DNA of 64,000 nt, from positions 40,636,152 to 40,700,151 of the forward strand of contig CM075775.1 in NCBI GenBank assembly GCA_037974665.1, written 5' to 3'. Below are positions 23,001-35,006 of this stretch, one piece after another. Below the pieces are notes generated by a model that was not told the origin of the DNA, did not search any database, and worked only from the letters and a program-made list of their open reading frames with translations. Position numbers and translations under genes: made by a program. The stretch's first letter is position 1. Each line of letters begins with the position of its first letter. Origin of the DNA: Ehretia macrophylla. Taxonomy: Eukaryota > Streptophyta > Magnoliopsida > Boraginales > Ehretiaceae.

Positions 23001-24562
23001 GTTGCAGATGCCTTAAGTCGGAAAGCAAGCATGGTAGAACTGGAAGTCAAGGTGCAGGAGTTGTTGGAGGAAGCATTTTTGTGGAAACCACAATTGACTC
23101 AAAAAGGATTACTATTTGCCACTACACAAGTTCAATCGACCTTGTTGTCTGAATTACAAGAGGCTCAAGAGAAAGACCAACAGTTTCAGAAGATTAAAGA
23201 AAACAACACAGACTTTAAGTTTCATGATGATGCTGTTTGGAGATTTAGGAATCAGATTTGTGTTCCTAATGAGCCAGAGCTGAAAAAGAAGATTCTTGAA
23301 GAAGCCCATAATTCAAGATATACTATTCACCCCGGCGGAGCAAAGATGTAACGGGATTTGAAGCAACACTATTGGTGGAATAACATGAAGATAAAGATCG
23401 CAGAGTTTGTGGCACGGTGTTTGACTTGCCATAGAGTCAAAGCGAAACATCAACGACCAGCAGGTTTACTTCAGCCGTTGGAGATTCCTCAATGGAAATG
23501 GGAGCATATAACTATGGACTTTGTTATGGACCTGCCCAGGTCACAAAAAGGTCATAACGCCGTTTGGGTCATAATGGATAGATTGACTAAGTCAGCGCAT
23601 TTCTTACTGATTAACAAGGAGGATAGTCCTGAGAAATTGGGAGATATGTATGTGGCAGAGATTGTAAGATTGCACGGGATGCCTGTGAGTATTGTATCGG
23701 ATAGGGATCCTCGTTTTACTTCCCGATTTTGGAAGAGATTGCAAGAAGCTTTGGGAACGAAGTTGAGTTTCAACACGGCTTATCACCCTCAAACTGATGG
23801 ACAATCTGAGAGAACTATTCAGATTCTGGAGGATATGCTGAGGGCATGTGTTTTAGACTTCGGAAAAGGTTGGGAGAAATATCTGTCTCTAGCAGAGTTC
23901 CCTTATAAAAATAGTTATCAGGCCACTATCGGAATGGCCCTATTTGAGGCATTGTATGGACATAAGTGTCGATCCCTAATTTACTAGGATGAAGTAGGTG
24001 AGACGAAGACTTTTGACCCAACCCTTCTACCTGAACTTACGAAGACTGTTGATAATGTCCACCTCATCTGGAAACGGATGCTTACCGCCCAAAGCAAGCA
24101 GAAAAGTTATGCTGACTGACGAAGACAGAGCTTAGAGTTTGAGGTTGGCGACAAGGTGTTCTTGAAGATATCACCTCGGAGGGGACTAATTAAACACAGC
24201 AAGGGTGGAAAGTTGAGCCCGAGGTTTGTAGGACCATTTGAGATAATTGAGAAGGTTGGCAAGTTGGCGTATCGCCTAGCACTACCCCAAACCTCTCCAA
24301 TATTCACGATGTCTTTCATGTTTCAATGCTACGGAAGTATTACCCTGATCCATCACACATCTTGGAGCCAGAGCCGTTGTAGCTTTGGGAGAACTTGTCT
24401 TATGAAGATAAGCCCATTCGGATCCTAGACCAGCAAGATCGGGAATTGTGCAGCAAATCTATACCGATGGTAAAAGTGTTGTAGGATCATCATGGAGTTG
24501 AAGAAACAACGTGAGAAAGGCGAGACCAAATGGAGCAACCGTATCCAGCATTATTTCAAAGG
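20055..24562 (+). pseudogene. A2 gag-pol remnant (fossil)
   Basis: Parts in order: gag from the ATG at 20055 (MAGPSTRTTNRSGEPQETGD) to about 20960; zinc knuckles about 20970-21075; protease about 21190-21480; reverse transcriptase about 21810-22330 ([28 protein letters not shown] near 22250); RNase H about 22675-23030; integrase about 23300-24000 ([51 protein letters not shown]); and a C-terminal GPY/F-like and chromodomain-like part about 24150-24560. The start is supported by the match to other family copies and by the leader before it. It is broken, with about ten breaks. Confidence 0.87.
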
Positions 24563-24592
24563 TAATATTGAATTTCAGGACGAAATTCTTTT

Positions 24593-24605
24593 AAGGAGGG
24601 GAGGA
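24593..24605 (+). other. Polypurine tract of A2
   Basis: AAGGAGGGGAGGA lies directly before the 3' LTR. It is the same motif as in A4 (60568-60580). Confidence 0.8.
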
Positions 24606-27600
24606 TATGAGGCCCGACCTTGATTTGCATGCGATACCTCATTTCGTATGCCTTAACCTAGATTTGCGTGCCTTGACCTAGGTTTAAGAATTGTTTTTCG
24701 TTTTGTGTGTCTTGCATCGAATTACGTGCATACATTTAGGGTTGCGTACATTTACTTGGGAAACGTGCATTCGTCTCGTAGTTCATGCCCCATCTCATAG
24801 TGTGTGACCTAAACCTAGGAAAGCGTGCCCTCACGCTAATCAAGAAAGCATCTTACACGAAGCACTAGATCATTAATTAATCCTAAAAATTCCACTAACT
24901 AATATTAAATTGCTAATTCAACCCACTAGAAGACAAAATCTCACAAAAAGCTAGACATTCTTTATTCTTTATTCTTTATTCTTTGCATATCCCAAACACA
25001 CAATTAATTATTGCTCAACCAAGACAAAAATTTAGATTTTATCACACCCTTGGCCGACCACTAGGAGCTTTGTGCATGCAATCCAATTTCAAAATTTATT
25101 CCCCAAACATTCTATGACAATTCTATGACACAAAGCAATTAAAAAATTAGCTCAAAACCCTCCTCAAAGCTCCAAATCTCGACACAATCTCCTTGCCCAT
25201 GCTAGGTGATTCAAATTATGCTTCTTAAAGACACAAAATTCGGATTTTGCAAGGCCCTAGTCCGACATATGCATCAAACCTAGCAAGCTTTCATTTTTTT
25301 TTCTTTCATTCTTTCTTTCTTTCTCACATTTCTTCTCACTCTCCCATTCTTCTCTCTCTCTCTCGGCATTGGCTGAGTTTCTACACTCCATAGCTTAACT
25401 TCATCACTCAATGGTTCATCAAGACATGCAAGAAGCTTAGGATCTCGACCAAGCAAAACTAGGAGCAAAGAAGCACACATGCAAGCCTTTAGCACATCCA
25501 TTTCGGTTTAGGTGAGTTTGTTAGCTTCCATTTCTTTTCTTCTTGTTCTAACCACATGCACCTACTAAGAACTTGGTTACTAAGCTAGGAAATTAGAGAA
25601 ATCCCAAGTTGTCTCTCGGCTAAGCAAGGAAAAAGATCAACTTTGTGCTTCACCAAGAGTTTGAGCATCTTCTTTGTTGTCTTGCTAAGGTGAGGGCTAA
25701 AACTTCTTGAAAAGCTTTCAAAAACCACATGCATGCCCTTAAATGTCTATGTTTACTTCTGTACTTGTGATATATGTGTGTTCATGAGTTTTTGTAAACA
25801 TGCATGGCAAGATATTTGGCTAGAATGTGATGATAGATGAAATCGGGTATGTGACAGCCTTCTGCCTTGTTGGTGCGAGGTGATTTTTACCAGGTAAAAG
25901 ATGTTGAAAATGCGTGAAAATTGGTAGGTAACTATTTTTTCCAGTTCTGAACACTTTACATAGAAATAGGCCAAAGCTAATTTTGACTCTATGGTCCTCA
26001 AAATGGCTAATCATCAAAATGTGTCCAAATCTGGAAAGTCTGGAAAAATGAAGCAGGTTTTGGCAGATTCACTGACCTTGTAGAATGAACCAGTTTTGAC
26101 TTAGTAAATGACATCCAAAATGCATGAAATTATGTGTAATGCTATATTTTCCAGTTCTGGACATTTTTGTCAGAAATGAACTAAGGATAAATTGACCCTA
26201 AGGCCCTAAAAAATCACTAGTATTGAAATGTGTGCAAATCTGGACAGTTTTGTGTAGTCTCACTGTTTTGGCCATAACTCTTGAACCCAAACTCAAAAAT
26301 GATGCGAGGTTTGTTTTTGAATTTAGTCCACTCCTTAAGCTTTAATTTGACATCTTTTTCACAGGAATTGGAGATTGTTTGCTTGTCTTAATGATCGTGA
26401 GAAAACAGTCCATTGCAGTGAGGGTTTCACCTATTGATATGCTTAGAAAATTAACGTAGCTTCCCTTGTTGTATTAAATGCTTAGGATTGTGGCATTTGG
26501 ATGTTGTGTGGACTGTTTTGATTGCTTGAGGGTGTTTGAATTAATCAATGCATGGCTTGAGCTTAATTACAAGATGACTTGGGGTTTAATCGCACGAGTA
26601 AGCACGAATTGAAACCCTAGTAACTAGGTAAACTCGCTAAGTGTTGATCCTTTGGATATTGTGTTTGATTATGTGTTTAGTAGGCTTCCAGTAGTTGCCC
26701 TTGTAGCCCTAAATACAATTTCGATGATTACATGTTGATAAGTAGGCCTTTCTTACACCCGGTCCCACGTAGATGTCGTTGCATAATGAATAATCTTATT
26801 ATTTGATTACGTGAACTTTGAAATGAGTTATATGATTTGATTTACATGCGTTACATGGCTGCCCGTTTAATATTCATATAACTCCATGTGCTTTTCAAGT
26901 GAATTTACTTCTCATATTGTGCCTCGCGTGTTTAACTGTCATTGTGCAATCTTATGACTACTCGAAGACAACCTACTTTGTTGTTCTCCAAATGTGATAT
27001 ATTACATGTCATAAATGTGCATTGCATACAAGGTTGCAACCTTTCATTCTTGCATGATAGCGTTTACGCACACCGGGCAGCATCGGGCTTGCCGGTACAA
27101 CCGTGACTACCATTGTCCAATTCCCTATCTCGCTTGGAGGCTAGACTTTCTCGGAGGGTTAGGTCGTAGGATTTCGGAGTACATCTGGAGTACACCCATT
27201 TGGTATGATAAGGGGATGAATTGAAGCCGGCAGCAACAACTGATACTGGAATTGAACTGAGAGCAAAAGCTCACCGTATCCTTTTCACTATGTGTATAAG
27301 TACTCTCGCTTGGTTCCTAGAGGATCTCCGGGAGGAAAGACGGGTAATTGTGTTCCTTTACTTTTACATTGTGTTTTGTACTTATTTGTGATATATTCAT
27401 GCTTGCAAAAGGGTTTTCATTAGTTGAACCGAAAAATGAGTTTCAAAACTTATTTCTTGTTCCCCCTCACTGAGTTCATATGGACTCACCCTCTTTTATC
27501 ATCTCAGGTGAAGAATACCAGGAACAGGCACCCCAGGACGACGTGCCTAATGATGATTCCTTGGAATGATTACTTGCCCTACGTGCCTTACTTGACTATG

Positions 27601-28104
27601 GCCATTTTGTGAACAATATGTTGCTTGAAGACTATTTCATTTCTTATGATGCTTGTTATTGTAATGTAAAAGACCCCCGTTGTAATTTGGGGCCTAATTT
27701 TGGCTTGTACTGATCGTAACTAGATAGATACTACTATGGTCGTTTTGCTATCGTTATTGGCTTGTATCTATCTTAGGATTATGAAGTATCCGGTAAGGAT
27801 TATGTAAAATGAACCTATCCAATCTTAAGCAGGTACTTATTGATAAGCTAAGATCAACAGGTACATTTGCAACAAGGATTAACAAACTAACGAGACATAG
27901 TATCATGCTAGATTATTAATCAAATGAGACTTCGAGATTACTAGTAGGCGTTTCAATTGATGGAATAGTAATCTTAGTTGTAAATGAAATTGAGATTGGA
28001 AATTTTGAGGCGTTTAGAGAATTAGGGCAAACGAAAGAGCCTAATTACAGCCGTTATGCTGCCGATTTTTCAGAAAATTGTGGAGTTTAGGCTAAAACGT
28101 TAAG
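24606..28104 (+). repeat. A2 3' LTR, family A, right end absent
   Basis: The sequence aligns with 16204-19775 to about LTR position 3450, then changes abruptly to family-B LTR sequence at about 28104. It carries the CGTGC array with two copies of the 22-bp unit (the 5' LTR has one), the CATGCATG pair, the 210-bp duplication, the 69-residue frame (27015-27224) and the module (27295-27569). Confidence 0.88.
27295..27569 (+). promoter_or_regulatory. LTR module in A2 3' LTR
   Basis: TATAAGTA is at 27295-27302. Arms TGAGT (27471-27475) and ACTCA (27484-27488) pair perfectly. The acceptor-like CAG ends at 27507 and the acidic frame ends at 27567-27569. Confidence 0.35.
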
Positions 28105-28246
28105 GTGGCTTGTTTTGATTATTATATGGCTTTCGCAAGTATTATATTGATTTTAGGGTTTTCGAATCGTCCGCGGTACAGAGGAGACTCCATCCTTGTA
28201 TCGGGTCCGGGCTTGGCCTTTTGCGGGGTCGGGTCGGGGCGTGACA
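28105..28246 (+). repeat. B2 5' LTR remnant (right end of a family-B LTR)
   Basis: About 142 bases match the last part of the LTR at 33174-35451 (GGCTTGTTTTGATTATTATA...GGCGTGACA) and are directly followed by the B2 primer-binding site region. Confidence 0.88.
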
Positions 28247-28254
28247 TCTTTAGG

Positions 28255-28266
28255 TGGTATCAGAGC
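28255..28266 (+). other. Primer-binding site of B2
   Basis: TGGTATCAGAGC lies eight bases after the LTR end and matches initiator tRNA-Met. Confidence 0.85.
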
Positions 28267-28559
28267 ATGATAGTCTTGCATGAGCCGGGATATGATTCTC
28301 GGTCTGTGGGGTAAAGGTCTAAAATGCTAAAGTGTTTATGTATGATTGCTAAGTGAAAAGAAAATGATATAGCATGACCTTGTGAACTTGGAGTGTTTAT
28401 GTGTTTAAGTGGAATAGTTTGACAAATTAAACTTGTCTTATGTGAATTGCGTGATAGAATATTGGATTGTTATTGACTTGAGTGTTATCTAATCTTATGT
28501 GCTATATTCCTGTCTATAAACTGCTTTTAAATGTTGCCAGCTATTGTGAAATTGCTACT
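28267..28559 (+). other. B2 untranslated leader
   Basis: This is noncoding sequence between the primer-binding site and the gag ATG at 28560, aligning with 9974-10265 of B1 on the other strand. No further feature is seen. Confidence 0.7.
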
Positions 28560-31500
28560 ATGCCGCCACGTCATGGTACTCAAGGTATAGGATCAGATGA
28601 AGAGGCAGCAGAACATGGTCAGCCGCCGTTGCCTGAGCAGTTTATGGCTACCATGACTACTGCAGTAGACCGGATTACACAGGTGCTGCATGAGCAGAGG
28701 CAAGACATGAATAATCCCCAGGGGAATCAAGCTAATCCTGGTGGACAGTGTTACAGAGTTGAGAATAATCAGTTAGAGAAATTTCTGAGGCACGAGCCGG
28801 GAAAGTTCTTTGGAGAGCCGGATGATGAGGCGGCCGAGAGATGGATTAATCGAGTTGAGAAGATTTTCACCGCTTTGAGGTACACTGATGAGGCAAGAAT
28901 AGATTATGCATCATTCTTATTTGAGGGTGATGTAGAGCGGTGGTGGAATACTGTTAGGTTGAGGTGGGATTGTGAGGATGTTCCACACTTATGGGATGAT
29001 TTTATAAGTGAGTTTCGGGATAAGTATATTCCCGAGATGGCTATGGAAAGGAGGGAAGATGAGTTTGTGGCCCTAAAACAGGGAAATATGACTGTTGCTC
29101 AGTACGAGGCTAGGTTTGTTAGCCTGTCGAGGTATATGCCCGAGTTGGTACAGCCGGCTAGGAGGATGATTCATAGGTTTGTCCGTGGGCTGAGAATGGA
29201 CATACAGTTGCATTTGACTGGGCAGACCTACACTACTTTTCCCGAGGCATTTCAGGCAGCCTCGAAGTTTGAGAAACGGAAGGCTGAGATGTTAGCTGAG
29301 AGCAGTCAGCCGAGTAAGAAGCAGTATTTGGGCCAGAGCAGCCAGAGTCAGCCGAGGCAGTATCAGTCTTCTACACAGGTTCCTCAGCAGCGTCCGTATC
29401 AGCCACAGCAGCAGTATCAGGCTAGGCCAGCTGTGACTAGACCTCAGCAGGGAGGTACAGTTCCTACCCCTGCCAGAGCCCCAGCACCTACAGGAAACAC
29501 TGCAGTTAGGCAAAATCAGCAGTGTAATTATTGTAATCGATCAGGGCATATTGAGGCTAACTGCTGGAGGAAGAGTGGTAAATGTACGGGTTGTGGCAGT
29601 GATGACCATAGGGTGAGAGATTGCCCTAAGTATAACAATGTTCAGGGCCGTGGTGGAGGCCAAGGTGTTCAGAATAGGGCTGCAGGTGCACGTCCAGCAC
29701 AGAGAGTTCAGGCTAGGGTCTTTGCACTAGATGCGGAGGAGCTGCCCGATATTACAACTATTGTGGAAGGTACCTTTCTTCTCAATACTCAGCTAGTTAA
29801 AGTTTTGATTGATCCCGGAGGTACACATTCGTTTATAACTCCTGCATGAATGTTTGCATTGATAAATTGCCTCATGAAGTTAAAGTTAGTACGCCTTTGG
29901 GTGCAAAATTTGTTACTGAGTCTATTTGCAAATCTTGTGATATATGTATTGAGAACCGTAAATTTCCTGCTGATTTAATTATATTGCCATTCCGTGACTT
30001 TGAAATCATTTTGGGAATGGACTGGTTGGGGAAGTATTATGCTCAGTTGGATTGTAGAACAAAGATCGTTTATCTTAAGGTTCCTGACCTACCGGTACTA
30101 GAGATTGTTGGGAACTGCAGGGCTGCCCGCATTCCACTTTTATCAGCGATCAAGACTTCTAAGTTGTTGAATAGGGGTTGTGAAGCTTACTTAGCCTATT
30201 TGATCAATCAGCCTGCTGATAAGTTGAGTTTGAATGAGGTTCCGATTGTTAGAGACTTTCCTGGTGTATTTCCCGAGGAATTACCGGGTTTACCACCGGA
30301 TAGGGAGATTGAGTTCGTGATTGATCTTGTGCCAGGCACTGCGCCAATTTCTAGGAGTCCTTATAGAATGGCATCAGCTGAACTTCAAGAGTAAAAAATT
30401 CAGCTTCAGAATTTGCTTGAGAAAGGGTTTATACAACCTAGTTCTTCGCCGTGGGGTGCGCCTGTGTTGTTTGTAAGAAAGAAAGACGGCACGCTACGGT
30501 TATGTATTGATTACAGGGGACTTAATCAAGTCACGATTAAGAACAAATACCCCTTGCCGTTGATTGAAGAATTGTTTGACCAGTTGCAGGGTGCGAGTGT
30601 TTACTCCAAATTTGACTTGAGGCAGGGTTACTATCAACTTAGGATTCGGAGTGACGATATACCAAAGACGGTATTCAAGACTAGATATGGCCACTATGAA
30701 TTTGTTGTTTTGCCGTTTGGTTTGACGAATGCACCAGCCGCATTCATGGACTTGATGCAGAGAGTTTTCCGACCTTACCTTGATCAGTTTGTCGTGATCT
30801 TTATTGACGACATTTTAGTGTATTCGAAGAATGAGGCTGAACATGAGCAACACTTGAGGATTGTGCTACAGACCTTGCAGGAAAACAAGCTTTTTGCTAA
30901 ATTCAGCAAGTGTGAGTTCTGGTTGAATCAGATATCTTTTCTAGGCCATATCATTTCAGATCGAGGAATTTCAGTGGACCCAGCTAAGATTGAGGTTGTT
31001 TCATCTTGGAAGAGACCTGAGACGGTGGCAGAGATTCGGAGTTTTCTTGGATTGGCAGGTTACTACCGGAGATTTGTTAAAGACTTCTCCAAAATTTCTG
31101 GACCTTTGAGCCAGTTGACTCGTAAGAAAGTTGCTTACAACTGGGATGCTAAATGTGAATCCAGTTTCCAAGAATTGAAGAAGAGACTAACTACAGCTTA
31201 TACTAGCTTTACTTGAGGGAACAGAGAACTTTGTTGTCTACAGTGATGCATCTAAAGAAGGATTGGGCTGTGTTTTAATGCAGAATGGTAAGGTGATTGC
31301 TTATGCTTCTAGGAAGTTGAAACCTTATGAAGTCAATTACCCTACACATGATCTTGAGTTAGCTGCAGTTGTGTTTGCATTGAAGAAGTGGCGTCATTAC
31401 TTGTGGGGGTGCAGATTTGAAATTTTTACTGACCACAAGAGTCTCAAGTATTTGTTTTCACAGAAGGATTTGAATATGAGGCAGTGGAGATGGCTAGAGC

Positions 31501-33166
31501 TATTGGGTGGTTATAACTGTTCTATTAACTATGTGCCAGGTAAGGCAAATGTTGTTGCTGATGCTTTGAGCCGAAAGGCTACTGTTGCAAGCTTAATTAT
31601 CAAGGATTGGGAGACTTTGGAAGAAATTTGTTCATGGAAACCAGAAGCTACTGAGGTAGGGATTCGATTTGCTAGTTTACAGATTCAGTCAGGGTTGCTA
31701 GCACAGATCAGAGAGGCTCAGAAGACTGATCCTCATATCTTGAAGATCCAAGAAAAGTCAAAAGGGGGAGAGTCGGAGTTTAAATTACATGCAGATGGCA
31801 TCTTCAGATTCAGGGATAGAGTATGTGTTCCTGATGATCCGACTTTGAAGAATGAGATCCTGTCCGAGGCACATAATTCGAGGTACACGATTCACCCGGG
31901 CAGTACAAAGATGTATAGAGACTTGAAACAACACTTCTGGTGGAACAATATGAAGAGGGAGATTGCTGGGTATGTATCCAGATGTTTGACTTGTCAGAGG
32001 GTTAAAGTTGAGCATCAGAGGCCAGCCGGACTTCTACAGCCGTTGTCGATTCCGCAATGGAAGTGGGTACATATAACAATGGACCTCGTGACCGATCTTC
32101 CTAGATCTCCGAGAGGATGTGATTCTATTTGGGTTGTTGTGGACCGCTTGACTAAAGTTACACATTTTATTCCCGTGAACAAACAGGATAGCCTTGATAA
32201 GCTAGCTGAATTGTATGTTGCTAATATCGTGAGATTGCATGGTGTGCCACAGAGTATAGTGTCAGATAGGGATCCCAGATTCAGATCTCATTTTTGGCAG
32301 AAGTTGCAAGAGGCCATGGGAACTAAATTGAGCTTCAGTACTGCATATCATCCGCAAACTGATGGCCAGTCTGGGAGAACCATCAGGATCTTGGAAGACA
32401 TGTTTCGGGCATGTGTGCTTGACTTTGGGAAGAATTGGGAGAAGTTTTTGCCTTTAGCGGAGTTCGCCTACAACAATAGTTATCAATCTACTATCGGTAT
32501 GGCTCCCTACGAGGCGTTGTATGGTCGAAAATGCAGATCCCCATTATATTGGGAAGAGGTTGGAGAGATGAGAACAGTTGATCCGACTGTGTTACCTGAG
32601 ATGATTAAGATGGTAGATAATGTTCACCTTATTCGCCAGCGTATGCTTACAGCTTAGAGTTGTCAGAAGAGTTATGCGGATAAGCACCGTCGGGATCTTG
32701 AGTTTGATTTGGGAGATTGGGTGTTTCTTAAGATTTCTCCTTGAAATGGATTGATTCAGCACGGTAAGAGCGGGAAGCTTAGTCCTAGGTATGTGGGTCC
32801 GTATGAGATCACCGAAAAGGTAGGTCCTTTGGCTTATCGATTAGCTTTGCCTCCGAGCTTGTCGAGACTGCACGATGTGTTCCATGTGTCTATGTTGAAG
32901 AAATACCATCCAGACCCTTCACATGTACTTGAACCAGAGCCTTTGCAGATTGAAGATAAGTTGTCCTATGAAGAGAAACTGATTCGAATTGTGGATCAAA
33001 AAAGTTCAGGAGCTTCGCAGAAAGAGTATTCCGTTAGTAAAGGTTCTGTGGAATCATCATGAGTTTGAGGAAGCAACTTGGGAAAAAGAGGACCAAGTTT
33101 GGGATCAGTATCCGGAGTTGTTTGTCGACCAGGTAGGAATTATGTGGGCGCAATTGTTTTAAGGGG
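28560..33166 (+). pseudogene. B2 gag-pol remnant (fossil)
   Basis: Parts in order: gag from the ATG at 28560 (MPPRHGTQGIGSDEEAAEHG) to about 29515, with a Q- and P-rich linker near its end; zinc knuckles at 29523-29567 and 29583-29627; protease about 29760-30080; reverse transcriptase about 30350-30900 with FIDDILVYS near 30800; RNase H about 31240-31600; integrase about 31870-32620 ([42 protein letters not shown]); and a GPY/F-like and chromodomain-like C-terminus about 32750-33160. The closing TAA (33159-33161 region) overlaps the polypurine tract as in B1. It is broken, with about five breaks. Confidence 0.88.
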
Positions 33167-33173
33167 GAGAGGG
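33161..33173 (+). other. Polypurine tract of B2
   Basis: AAGGGGGAGAGGG lies directly before the 3' LTR start TGTAATACCC. Confidence 0.8.
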
Positions 33174-34456
33174 TGTAATACCCGAGCCCGGAATGTGAAT
33201 TTTCTTGTTTATTATTTTGAAAAATATATTTCCTTAAATTCTTTATGAATTAATTGGTACTTTCTCGCTGTCGCAACGTGCATTGCATTTAAGGAGCGAT
33301 AGCTAAAGAACGATTTCTAGTCCTCAGTAAATAGTGAAACTAGTATTTAGATGACTTAAATTTTATATTTTAATTGTTGCTAGCTGAAAATTTATTTGGT
33401 GTTAGTTATTGAGCTTGAAAATGCACAAAAATAGAGCCTTTGACCAAGTTTTAAGTTGTTTGACTTGGACCTTTGACCCTTTGACCATTTAACACTTAAA
33501 TAAGCATTTAACTAAGCAAAATAAAATAAAAAACAGCAGCTGAACATAGCAGAATAGGCCGAGAGCTTTAGGAGAAAAAAAAAAACCTTTCAACCTTTCA
33601 ATCATTCAATTTTCGCGAGAGCTCGTGCGGGGTGATTTCCGAGGCAACTAGCGTTGTTTTCCTAGCGACTAGGAGTACCTGAGGTGAGGGAAGCATGTTA
33701 TTTGCGCATTTAAACGTTATGTATGTTAACTTTGTCAATTTTGAGATTTGTCCGTAGATTGTTGTTTAAAGCGATTTGATGCTTCTAGTATGTTCCTTGA
33801 CATTTGTAGAACATGTATTTATAGCTTTGTAACATTTTCTGTGGTTAAATGTTGTGATTGCAATTAAATTGTCAATTGAATAGTGTTTTGTGAATAGTAA
33901 AACCTTGAAACGTAGAAGTTGCGCTGTTATACTTTCTGTTGATGTAGAAATATGCTAGGTATGCTAGAATGCCTAAATGCAAGGTTTGTTTGGGTTGCGT
34001 AGTGGAAAAAATGAGAATTATGCCTTTGGGAAAGTCGGGGTCGTTTAGGTCGACTTTAGCGTTTTCTCGTTTTGCGTGTTGGTATTACTTCGGGAAGCCA
34101 TGGAAGTACTTTTGGTGTGATTATGGCATTGGTAGGGTGTTTGGTTGCTATTGTTGTAGTACAAATGAGAAAGGGAGAAATCGGGGCTTTGCTGGAGTTC
34201 TAGGGTAAAGTAAGGTTTCGGGGTCTTTAGACGTGCCTTATGGTGACCTAGGAGGGTTGGCGAAGTCGGTTTCCAGAACTCGTGGCTCGTTTGGAAATGG
34301 TAGCATTTTGATAGTTGGGGCCGAGTTGTGTTTTTGTGTGTTTTCTTGGCTTTGTGCCTAGAGAATGCTTAGGATTGCTTGAAATACTTGTTTGAGTTGT
34401 TTTGGGTTGAAATGCTTATCAATTGCTACTATTACATGCGAGAGTACCCTACTTTG

Positions 34457-34885
34457 TTATTCTCCCACGTGTGGCTTTATCGCTTGTTTATCGCCTTGTA
34501 TCGAGTCTTGCATTGCATAGTGTCTCGCGCGTGAGTGATGGGCCTCTCTGGGTAGCCTTGGGTTGCCAGTGTTGGTTGCTCTAGCTCCGCTGCTAGTCCC
34601 TTTCTCGCTTGCATTGCCTCCCAGGGAGATTTGGGTCGTAGGCTGATGGATACTTCCGGGGTATTCCAAACTGGTGTTATAACGTGGTTTGGGCCGGCGC
34701 GTCGTCATCGAATTCGTGTTTGAAAGTTGCTCGTGAAAAGAGTATCGTATCCTTTGAATGAGTGTTTGCAGCTTTAAATACTTGTCTTGCTTTATTGTTG
34801 GCTTTGGTTGTATCTTTATATGATTTGTATGTATTGCTTGGCTAATTGCATTGCATACTCCTCTCATCTCCGTCCTTGAGACCAA
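34457..34885 (-). other. Antisense open frame in B2 LTR, longest copy (142 residues)
   Basis: The last 83 residues match the antisense frames in both B1 LTRs, and here the frame extends further upstream. There is no recognised domain; composition is polar (S, N, R, Q, P). It may be chance openness on the LTR minus strand. Confidence 0.2.
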
Positions 34886-35006
34886 TTGCCCTTGCTGAGC
34901 AATAGTTTTTGCTCATTCCTCTCTATACTATGTTTTTACAGGAGTAGTTGAAGCAGACCCTCTCGAGGTAATAGAGGAGGAGGAGCAGGTGGAGGTGTTT
35001 CCGTGA
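34773..35006 (+). promoter_or_regulatory. LTR module in B2: TATA-like, hairpin, acceptor-like site, acidic frame
   Basis: TTTAAATA at 34773-34780 sits where family A has TATAAGTA. Hairpin arms TGAGCAA (34896-34902) and TTGCTCA (34909-34915) pair perfectly around a 6-base loop. A pyrimidine- and T-rich stretch ends in CAG at 34941. An acidic frame (VVEADPLEVIEEEEQVEVFP) stops at 35004-35006. The flanking words CCCTTGCTGAG and GCTCA..CCTCT are shared with family A. Confidence 0.35.

Larger units (their letters stand above)
16204..28104 (+). mobile_element. A2: family-A retrotransposon inserted in A1 integrase, fossil
   Basis: A2 has a complete 5' LTR (16204-19775), primer-binding site, gag-pol, polypurine tract and most of a 3' LTR (24606 to about 28104), where it abuts B2. 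Its first base (TGTGAGG...) lies directly after GTATC inside the A1 integrase region, so it is nested in A1; the matching right-hand flank is not present in the window. Its LTRs differ by a few percent by eye, suggesting an age of one to a few million years. Its coding part is broken, with about ten breaks. Confidence 0.85.

Noticed and set aside
1-28104. Tandem element formed by LTR-LTR recombination (three LTRs, two bodies)
   Set aside because: The middle LTR begins in integrase sequence without a polypurine tract before it, so nesting explains it better.
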